64,000 bases of DNA, taken from positions 1 through 64,000 of the forward strand of contig CAZQAU010000006.1 in assembly GCA_964591375.1 (NCBI GenBank). Reading direction: 5' to 3'. Under the pieces are notes generated by a model. It searched no databases. It saw only the letters and a program-made list of their open reading frames with translations, and was not told the DNA's origin. Positions 57,931 to 64,000 of the stretch are shown here, in pieces. Every line of letters begins with the position of its first letter. Position 1 is the stretch's first letter. Made by a program: the position numbers and the translations under genes. Source of the stretch: CAYYYG01 sp964591375 (GTDB lineage Bacteria > Patescibacteriota > Microgenomatia > UBA1406 > GWC2-37-13).

Positions 57931-60114
57931 TTAAGCGTTGGGTGCTTCAACCAATAACTGACCAGTTTTTAACTGAGCCTGCTCTAGAGCTTTTTTATTG
58001 TTAAGGTGAAGACCATGTTTGGTTTTTGACCAGTAAAAAGGTTCTGTAATAAATTTATATACAGCCACCCACGCGGCTACACTCATCGCCAACCAATAAA
58101 TTGGTACCAAATACATGTATTTAACCAACTGATGATGTCCATGACGAGAACAGCCGATCATGTAATAGTACATATACAAAAAATTACCGACAATCAATGA
58201 GATGATGCCCATGTAGAGGATTAGAGGTGGAAAAAATTCTTCCACTAATAAGCCAATGTGTGCATAAAAAACGAAATACGAAATAGTAATGAGCCACATC
58301 AATGGGTTTATAAACATAGACATGACTTTGCCACCGACAACAAGCTGAAATGTCCAATAATGTGTTTTTTTCTTAAATTCTTCCGGTTTGCGAACATGCA
58401 ACAAATAGGTTTGTACATATCCTTTTATCCATCGTGTTCTTTGCCAGAACCAGTTAACCATATCACTATTGGCTTCCTCAAGCGTAATAGAGTCCAAAAT
58501 GGCGGTTTTAAGGCCATTTTTTATCAGTCGCATTCCCAAATCACAGTCTTCGGTTACATTAAATGAATCCCAGCCATGTAAATTTCTTAAATCCTGTGTT
58601 CGGAAGTGGTTTGATGTTCCACCTAACGGAATGGGAGCGTTGATAGACTGTAAACCTGTAAGTACAAGATCGAACCACAATGAATATTCAGCTGTAAATA
58701 TTTTAGTCAACAGATTCTGATGTGGATTATAAAAGTTCAGTTTCGCCTGAATACATCCTACTTTTGCTCCTACTTTTTCGTAGGCTAAAATTACTTTTTT
58801 TAATTGGTTAGTATCGGGTACATCCTCTGCATCATATACCACTGCATACTCACCCTTTGTTTTTAGAAGTCCGTAATTGAGGGCTTTTGGCTTAGTTTTT
58901 GGTTTAGTATCCGGTACCACAACAATTTCGAAATAAGATGGGAGCTCATAATTGCGTATATGATCAATCGTCTCAGTATCTTTTTCCTCAAGAAGGAACA
59001 TAATTTGAAGTTTATCTTTTGGATAATCCAAATTTTTCATGGCAGTCACGAATTGAGGTACAACATGATGTTCTTTATATAAAGGACAAAAGACAGTATA
59101 TGTCGGCCATTCATGGTCAGCCACTCGTTGTATTTCTTCATCAGATATACTAATTTCCTGCTTTTTAGAGAAGCTACGGAACACCAGGTATAAGTTAAAA
59201 AGTAAATCGGCAAAATATACAAATGTTAATCCAGCTACAATTACGATCAGAGTGGTTTTCCAATCTATAGCGATTCCTAGCCCTAAGATACCTATTAAAA
59301 GTAGTGAAATAATGATTTGATCAGCAGAAAGTTGATGGATCGCAATGTTTTCATCTGGCAGATTTGAATAGGGCATATATTCGACTCCTTCATGATGAAA
59401 TCCCTTACTTTTTTTACCGGCATGCGATGTGTCAAAATGAATAACATCAGAGGGAAATATGCGAAGCTTTATAGCCGAATATAACTGTTTTAAACTATCA
59501 AATAAGCCCACTTTTTTTTGATCTCTGACATCAGCGATTTCATAGGCATCGATGGAATAACCCGCATTTTTGACTTTATGTAGAAACTCTACATCTGAAA
59601 TAGAATGCTCGGCATCCATATTAATACGTTTAATTACCTCAGTTTTTGAGAAAGCCAATGACGAATTGATTGCAAATTCAGAAACAGGTAATAATTTTAC
59701 TGCTAAGGTGCGAAAATATTTAGATACTATTCTAGTAAAAAGGTTAGATTGTGCTGATTTTCCTTTTGCAACAATTACATCATTGTCAGACTGCATTAAG
59801 GTAAATATATGTGGTATGAGTTCTGTATGGGTAAGAAGTATTGCATCGATGATACAGACATAATGGTATTGTGCGAGGTCAAAAGCTTCCTTAAGTGTGG
59901 ATACATACGTTACATGAGGAAGTTGAGCTCGTTCTATTGATATATTTGGATCTACTATTATATATTCTCGTCTAGTTTCTCGAGTAAGTTGATTGTCAGC
60001 TTGAATAATTAAAGGTTCTAAAGCGGTATTCTGACCTGTATTTTTGATGATTAATGTTAATCCTAGTAAGTGACTAATTGTGCTATAACAATAGATGGTG
60101 TCGTTTATTCCCAT
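57931..60114 (-). CDS. Membrane GT2 glycosyltransferase with two GT-A-like domains
   Basis: About 727 aa. The N-terminal 225 residues form a degenerate GT-A-like region (EYIIVDPNISIERAQLPHVTYVSTLKEAFDLAQYHYVCIIDAILLTH) without a clear DxD. Two helices follow, then a full cellulose-synthase-like GT2 domain: YTVFCPLYKEHHVV, KPKALNYGLLKTKGEYAVVYDAEDVPD (DxD region), NVTEDCDLGMRL (TED) and QRTRWIKGY (QxxRW), then four helices. A processive, polysaccharide-extruding synthase is plausible. I chose ATG 60114 because TATAAT lies 12 nt upstream; the frame opens at 60162. Confidence 0.9.
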   Translation of the reverse strand: MGINDTIYCYSTISHLLGLTLIIKNTGQNTALEPLIIQADNQLTRETRREYIIVDPNISIERAQLPHVTYVSTLKEAFDLAQYHYVCIIDAILLTHTELIPHIFTLMQSDNDVIVAKGKSAQSNLFTRIVSKYFRTLAVKLLPVSEFAINSSLAFSKTEVIKRINMDAEHSISDVEFLHKVKNAGYSIDAYEIADVRDQKKVGLFDSLKQLYSAIKLRIFPSDVIHFDTSHAGKKSKGFHHEGVEYMPYSNLPDENIAIHQLSADQIIISLLLIGILGLGIAIDWKTTLIVIVAGLTFVYFADLLFNLYLVFRSFSKKQEISISDEEIQRVADHEWPTYTVFCPLYKEHHVVPQFVTAMKNLDYPKDKLQIMFLLEEKDTETIDHIRNYELPSYFEIVVVPDTKPKTKPKALNYGLLKTKGEYAVVYDAEDVPDTNQLKKVILAYEKVGAKVGCIQAKLNFYNPHQNLLTKIFTAEYSLWFDLVLTGLQSINAPIPLGGTSNHFRTQDLRNLHGWDSFNVTEDCDLGMRLIKNGLKTAILDSITLEEANSDMVNWFWQRTRWIKGYVQTYLLHVRKPEEFKKKTHYWTFQLVVGGKVMSMFINPLMWLITISYFVFYAHIGLLVEEFFPPLILYMGIISLIVGNFLYMYYYMIGCSRHGHHQLVKYMYLVPIYWLAMSVAAWVAVYKFITEPFYWSKTKHGLHLNNKKALEQAQLKTGQLLVEAPNA

Positions 60115-60126
60115 ATGTTGATACCT

Positions 60127-60155
60127 ATTATACATACTATAAGTCAATAAATCAA
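60127..60155 (-). promoter_or_regulatory. Promoter of the GT2 synthase
   Basis: TTGATT (60155-60150), 17-bp spacer, TATAAT (60132-60127) on the minus strand; predicted leader about 6 nt before ATG 60114. Confidence 0.65.
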
Positions 60156-60244
60156 ACGACATTTACCAATAAAAAACTAACCTATAATTATATCTGGATT
60201 TTTTGAAGTAAAGTTAGAATGTGTTGGCTTTTATACATATGATA

Positions 60245-60273
60245 TTGATTATATGTGAAATTATATGTATAAT
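60245..60273 (+). promoter_or_regulatory. Promoter of GT39-like paralog B
   Basis: TTGATT (60245-60250), 17-bp spacer, TATAAT (60268-60273), the same hexamers as the divergent GT2 promoter. The predicted leader is about 49 nt with no Shine-Dalgarno site. The rest of the 213-bp gap is plain AT-rich sequence. Confidence 0.6.
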
Positions 60274-60328
60274 ACAATATTACACAAAATAGACTTATAG
60301 TTATATTTGATGTGTTAAAAACCAAATT

Positions 60329-61945
60329 ATGAATCAATATCTCAGTAAATATCGGGAAAATATACTATTTTATTTAACAAGTACTATCAGTTTAGGCGCA
60401 CTGATTTATTTTTTCTTGATAGGACAAATGGGACTAATGAACTATGATGCCTATGCACGACTGAATATTGCTCGCAAGGTTGTAGATAATCTTACTCCTG
60501 GTGTTGGTCAACTTGGAGGTATGTGGTTGCCGTTACCTCATGTATTGCTAATTCCGCTTGTTTGGTATGAGCCTTTATGGCACTCAGGAATTGCAGGAGC
60601 ATTTGTTTCAACAGTTTCTTTTGTAATAGGCGCTTTATTTTTAGAAAAGACTACTTACTTAATTACAAAAAGTGCCAAGGCTTCGTTTTTTGCATGGTTT
60701 ATTTTCGTTACTAATCAGAATAATTTACTCTTCCAGACTACACCAATGAGTGAATCCTTCTTTCTTTGTACTGTAATTCTAATACTATTTTTTTTCACAA
60801 AGTGGGTTAAAACGCTCGACACTCGTGATTTGTTGGGTGCTGCTGTGTGTGTAATGTTTGCTACACTAACTCGTTATGAAGGATATTTTGTTTTAGGTGC
60901 ATCGTTTATCACGGTTATTGTAGTTATGGTACTTATGGCTATCGGAAAAAGAAAAGAAGAGATGGCTAAAATTGAAGGTACTCTTGTGCTTTTCATTACG
61001 ATCGCTGCTTATGGAATATTTCTCTGGTGTATGTACTGTTTAATTTTCTTTAAAGATCCATTGTACTGGCTGCATTTTTATTCAAAAACAGCTGCCCGAT
61101 TAACAGCAACACCTCAGATTGAAGAACACCAGCGCACTATTTTGGGATCATTGATCACATATGCTGATGTTAGTTTTTGGATGGCAGGGCTGATAGTCTC
61201 GGCACTATCGCTGGGAGGAATTGTTATTTATATTTCCGTGATGACATATCGGGGAATCATTAAGAAGAAGGTTATGGAGATGTTACCTATGATCATAATA
61301 TTAGTTATTCTCTTTCCCGCATTAGTTTACGGTCATTATAGAAAGCTAACACCAGGTATAACATATCCGTTCATAACGTGGGAAAATATATGGAATAAAT
61401 CTGTTTATGTATATACGAGAATAGATAGCCCAAACGTTCGCTATGGACTGACAATATTTCCATTTATGGCTTTTTTTGCAGCTTATTTTGCCTCGCGTAA
61501 CAAAATATTATATGCTCTTTGTATTTTATTAGTGTGTTTCCAGATATATACTGTATTCTATACCCCATTGAATTTACAGTTTTCCATTCCGGTTGCTGAC
61601 CGATATAAACCTGCCTTTACGGATGGACCGGAGGAAATAACCGGAAACTGGATCAGAAATAACTGTAGCAATGGATTAACTCTTGTCAGCGCTTCACAAT
61701 ATGAACGTATGATGTACTTTAGTGGTATGCCGTATAAAAAATTTATTCATGAAGGAACACGTCAGTACTGGGACACATCTCTGGATAGACCGGATGTGTA
61801 TGCTGAATGTGTAGTAATTAAACCGATTAATGTACAAGATGATCGGGTACTCATATTTTTGACACCTAATGGAAAGTATATTTTAGAAACAAAATATAAA
61901 GTTGGATTTGATCAGTTTGGTTATAAAGTATACAAGAAGATCTAA
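60329..61945 (+). CDS. Polytopic GT39/ArnT-like membrane glycosyltransferase, paralog B
   Basis: Protein of 538 aa with about eleven helices and a soluble C-terminal tail (ASQYERMMYFSGMPYKKFIHEGTRQYWDTSLDRPDVYAECVVI). The first outer loop and the tail match paralog A at 56373, including FIHEGT and YW.TSL.RP..YA. The family transfers sugars from polyprenyl-phosphate donors on the outer face of the membrane; donor and acceptor are not known. Followed after 2 nt by the GH5-like gene, so the two should be co-transcribed. Confidence 0.88.
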   Translation: MNQYLSKYRENILFYLTSTISLGALIYFFLIGQMGLMNYDAYARLNIARKVVDNLTPGVGQLGGMWLPLPHVLLIPLVWYEPLWHSGIAGAFVSTVSFVIGALFLEKTTYLITKSAKASFFAWFIFVTNQNNLLFQTTPMSESFFLCTVILILFFFTKWVKTLDTRDLLGAAVCVMFATLTRYEGYFVLGASFITVIVVMVLMAIGKRKEEMAKIEGTLVLFITIAAYGIFLWCMYCLIFFKDPLYWLHFYSKTAARLTATPQIEEHQRTILGSLITYADVSFWMAGLIVSALSLGGIVIYISVMTYRGIIKKKVMEMLPMIIILVILFPALVYGHYRKLTPGITYPFITWENIWNKSVYVYTRIDSPNVRYGLTIFPFMAFFAAYFASRNKILYALCILLVCFQIYTVFYTPLNLQFSIPVADRYKPAFTDGPEEITGNWIRNNCSNGLTLVSASQYERMMYFSGMPYKKFIHEGTRQYWDTSLDRPDVYAECVVIKPINVQDDRVLIFLTPNGKYILETKYKVGFDQFGYKVYKKI

Positions 61946-61947
61946 GC

Positions 61948-62985
61948 ATGAAATTTTTTATTTCTCTAACTAAAATAGCGATCGGTATTTATCTGATATT
62001 CCTATTCTTCGAAATAACAACTAACCTTTTTTCTTCATATAAAAATAAATACCGGACAAACTCAGATTTTGTGTCAGCTGTGGGAACAAGACTATCACTC
62101 AACAACAAAGATTTTAAATCTATTGGCGTGAATCGATATAATTTACTCTCTTACAAAGGTAATCATTGTGCTAATAGTTTTACAGAAGAAGAAATATCTG
62201 ATATGTTTCAAAACCTGCATGAGATTGGAATTACTTCAATACGATTTTGGATGTTTCAGAGTTTCACCAAAAGTGGCGAAGATCTTTCACGCTTTGACTT
62301 TGTATTAGAACAAGCTAAAAAAAATGATATTTATCTTATCCCTGTCTTTGAAAATCAATGGGCAGATTGTACTGGTGAGGAAATGAAAACTGATGAATGG
62401 TATCAGTCGGGATATTTATATCCCTACGAAAATTATCCAATTTCGTTTAAAGAGTATGTGGGAAAAATTGTTTTTCGTTATAAGAATGATCCGATGATTC
62501 TGACTTGGGAGCTTATGAATGAAGCACGTGCTTCAAAGGATAATCTCTATTTTTTTACCAAAGATATGACAAACTATGTTCGTTCTCTTGATGAATTTCA
62601 TCTGATTAGTCTGGGAACAAGTGGTACAGAACTGGATCAGGAAGATTATGTTAGTATTTATGAATTGCCTAATGTTGATATGCTCGAATATCACGATTAT
62701 GAAGATATTTTTAGTAGTATACCGGAAACTTTGAAAGAACGAATTGATGATTCAGAGTATTTACAAAAGCCTATTGTGGTGGGGGAATCGGGAATACAGC
62801 TATCTGTATCTGATCAACCATATTTATTACAGCAAAAAATTGAATCATTTTTTCAAAACGGCGGTTCGGTTTATCTTATCTGGTCGTATGGTGGTGATGG
62901 AGTTACTGATGATGGCTATAATTTTGATACAAATGATGATATCGCTGAAGTAATACGCAAAATATCTGTCGATATTGCTCCGTAA
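61948..62985 (+). CDS. Membrane-anchored glycoside hydrolase family 5-like enzyme
   Basis: Protein of 345 aa: anchor (about 5-24), then a (beta/alpha)8 domain of clan GH-A. Acid/base Glu192 lies in TWELMNEARA and nucleophile Glu280 in KPIVVGESG; DIYLIPVFENQW and EYHDY are conserved strand ends. Endo-beta-mannanase or glucanase activity is likely. Placed among polysaccharide-synthesis genes, it may trim or edit the growing surface glycan, as endoglucanases do in cellulose operons. Confidence 0.9.
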   Translation: MKFFISLTKIAIGIYLIFLFFEITTNLFSSYKNKYRTNSDFVSAVGTRLSLNNKDFKSIGVNRYNLLSYKGNHCANSFTEEEISDMFQNLHEIGITSIRFWMFQSFTKSGEDLSRFDFVLEQAKKNDIYLIPVFENQWADCTGEEMKTDEWYQSGYLYPYENYPISFKEYVGKIVFRYKNDPMILTWELMNEARASKDNLYFFTKDMTNYVRSLDEFHLISLGTSGTELDQEDYVSIYELPNVDMLEYHDYEDIFSSIPETLKERIDDSEYLQKPIVVGESGIQLSVSDQPYLLQQKIESFFQNGGSVYLIWSYGGDGVTDDGYNFDTNDDIAEVIRKISVDIAP

Positions 62986-63013
62986 TTTTCGTCGCCGATT
63001 GTATACTATTAGC

Positions 63014-63913
63014 ATGATTGTCTCTATTGGCATCATTGTTTTTAACGAAGAAAAAAATATCGTTTATCTGCTGGATTCTCTTCTTAAGCAAAAACTCAAA
63101 AAAGTAAAAATAGGTGAAATTATTGTTGTCTCGAGTGGCTCTGTTGATCAGACAAATGATATAGTTAAAAAATTTTCTGAGAAGCATAAAAATATCAGAC
63201 TTGTAACACAAAAAAAGCGACAAGGTAAAGCATCTGCAGTTAATTTATTTTTAAAATCAGCTCAGAATCATTTTGTTATCATTATGTCGGGAGATTTAGT
63301 ATTAAAGCCAGATACGGTGGAACAGTTGGTCACTCCCTTACATCATTCTACCGTGGGAATTGTTGGCTCACATCCGGTGCCAGTCAACGATCCCAACACT
63401 TTTATGGGATATGCTGCTCATTTTATGTGGGATCTGCACCATCTGATTTCACTTAAAAAACCTAAAATGGGCGAGATGATCGCATTTCGAAAAATATTTC
63501 AAAAAATTCCTGTCTTATCAGCCGTGGATGAAGCGAATATTGAACCCCTTATTCGTGGACAAGGATACAAAGCAGTATATGCACCTCAGGCAATTGTTTT
63601 CAATAAAGGCCCGGAAACTGTGAGTGAGTTTATAACGCGGAGACGGCATATTGCTTATGGGCATCATTGTGTTAAAAAAGAGTATAGTTATGAAGTTTCA
63701 ACATCCAGCAGTTTAAATATTATATTTATGCTTCTTAAAAATATTAAACTTTCCTGGCGGTTTTTTTTATGGACACCAGCCGTTATGGCACTTGAATTAT
63801 ATGGACGTATTCTCGGATATATGGATTATAAACTAAAGTTAAAACAGCACACTATATGGCAGATCACTCCCAGCACCAAACAAGTCATACCGATTGGCAA
63901 GCAGAACGATTAA
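63014..63913 (+). CDS. Family 2 glycosyltransferase
   Basis: Protein of 299 aa: MIVSIGIIVFNEEKNIVYLLDSL start, EIIVVSSGSVDQTNDIVKKF and VNLFLKSAQNHFVIIMSGDLVLKPDTVEQL, where SGD takes the place of the DxD metal motif, then VDEANIEPLIRGQGYKAVYAPQAIV and RRRHIAYGHH, followed by one hydrophobic stretch. It transfers a sugar from a nucleotide donor to a surface glycan precursor. ATG 63014 (TATACT ends 6 nt before it) is preferred to a start at 62975 that overlaps the GH5 gene. Confidence 0.9.
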   Translation: MIVSIGIIVFNEEKNIVYLLDSLLKQKLKKVKIGEIIVVSSGSVDQTNDIVKKFSEKHKNIRLVTQKKRQGKASAVNLFLKSAQNHFVIIMSGDLVLKPDTVEQLVTPLHHSTVGIVGSHPVPVNDPNTFMGYAAHFMWDLHHLISLKKPKMGEMIAFRKIFQKIPVLSAVDEANIEPLIRGQGYKAVYAPQAIVFNKGPETVSEFITRRRHIAYGHHCVKKEYSYEVSTSSSLNIIFMLLKNIKLSWRFFLWTPAVMALELYGRILGYMDYKLKLKQHTIWQITPSTKQVIPIGKQND

Positions 63914-64000
63914 TTCCCGATGCCGTACCATGGCATAAAAAGCGAATGATAGAAGAGCATATGAAGCGATATCAGTTTGCAGCACCGTTTGTGCGTCATA
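63856..64000 (+). CDS. Class I SAM-dependent methyltransferase, N-terminal fragment
   Basis: An open frame runs from ATG 63856 off the right edge. It reads MADHSQHQTSHTDWQAERL, then IPDAVPWHKKRMIEEHMKR and YQFAAPFVRH, the usual lead-in (ERLIP..., then H..RY.FA..FV) to the first SAM-binding motif of sugar- and polysaccharide-linked methyltransferases; that motif itself lies beyond the window. It overlaps the end of the GT2 gene by 58 nt; a later start is possible. Confidence 0.75.
   Translation, partial: MADHSQHQTSHTDWQAERLIPDAVPWHKKRMIEEHMKRYQFAAPFVRH

Noticed and set aside
1..64000. Alternative genetic code (UGA as glycine) known in some CPR lineages
   Set aside because: Genes such as the GNAT at 15065 and xseA end naturally at TGA, and no conserved protein needs TGA read through.
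1..64000. CRISPR arrays, insertion sequences, prophage, tRNA or rRNA genes
   Set aside because: No regularly spaced repeats, transposase, integrase or phage structural genes, and no cloverleaf or rRNA sequence was seen in intergenic regions.

Overview
The window looks like a chromosomal scaffold from an AT-rich, small-genome bacterium of the Candidate Phyla Radiation (Patescibacteria), most likely Microgenomates-like. That placement is inference: many genes have no recognisable relatives outside such genomes, secreted proteins are anchored by one N-terminal helix and carry Pro/Thr linkers, and core genes (trmD, gltX, xseAB, yidD, clpB) are scattered among them. In-frame TGA is used as a stop, so the code is standard. 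One scaffold gap (100 N, 18146-18245) interrupts the sequence. No rRNA, tRNA, CRISPR array, insertion sequence or prophage was seen.

Layout. 1-4961: a partial membrane glycosyltransferase-like gene, an N-domain-less ClpB under a CIRCE operator, yidD and trmD. 4968-12626: two tandem paralogous surface proteins of unknown function, facing a GldA/F/G-like ABC operon. 12629-20663: Nudix hydrolases, gltX, GNAT enzymes, a single-domain response regulator, a PKD surface protein, an MFS exporter, a possible small RNA beside the gap, DUF4112, an rRNA/tRNA methyltransferase and an lmo0937-type mini membrane protein. 20742-26793: an OmpR-type two-component system followed by a MacA-MacB-like efflux operon, a DUF5666-like protein and a cupredoxin. 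26814-33388: acyltransferase, MsrB, a histidine kinase, a YetF module, a secreted helical protein, an FTR1 iron permease with an unusual leader, and a FecR-domain protein. 33385-38119: GH18 enzyme and a tetR-crtI-crtB-lycopene cyclase carotenoid operon. 38202-43243: exonuclease VII, an unknown possible nuclease, a thioredoxin-reductase-like flavoprotein and a dockerin-bearing secreted protein. 43351-47009: a MarR-controlled second MacAB-like operon. 47014-51017: YibE/F, a pentapeptide protein, an alpha/beta hydrolase and a glucose/sorbosone-dehydrogenase-like protein. 51056-54664: a probable copper/iron-reduction operon. 54750-64000: small genes and a polysaccharide-synthesis cluster.

Regulation is unusually legible. 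Most transcription units begin with a TATAAT-like -10 element ending only 5-8 nt before the ATG, so their mRNAs should be leaderless. A handful of small membrane or secreted proteins instead have a near-perfect Shine-Dalgarno sequence. Several regulators sit beside matching operators: CIRCE before clpB, twin dyads before tetR, a 29-bp dyad before marR, and a TCAG-N7-TCAG direct repeat before both the two-component-linked efflux operon and the secreted helical protein at 31088.

A metal and envelope-stress theme links many genes. Four secreted proteins are predicted to begin with histidine after signal cleavage (16805, 51056, 53482, 54029). One is YcnI/DUF1775-like, and another fuses PKD domains, a ferric-reductase-like membrane domain and two HxHP modules. 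With the cupredoxin and FTR1 they suggest extracytoplasmic copper and iron handling.
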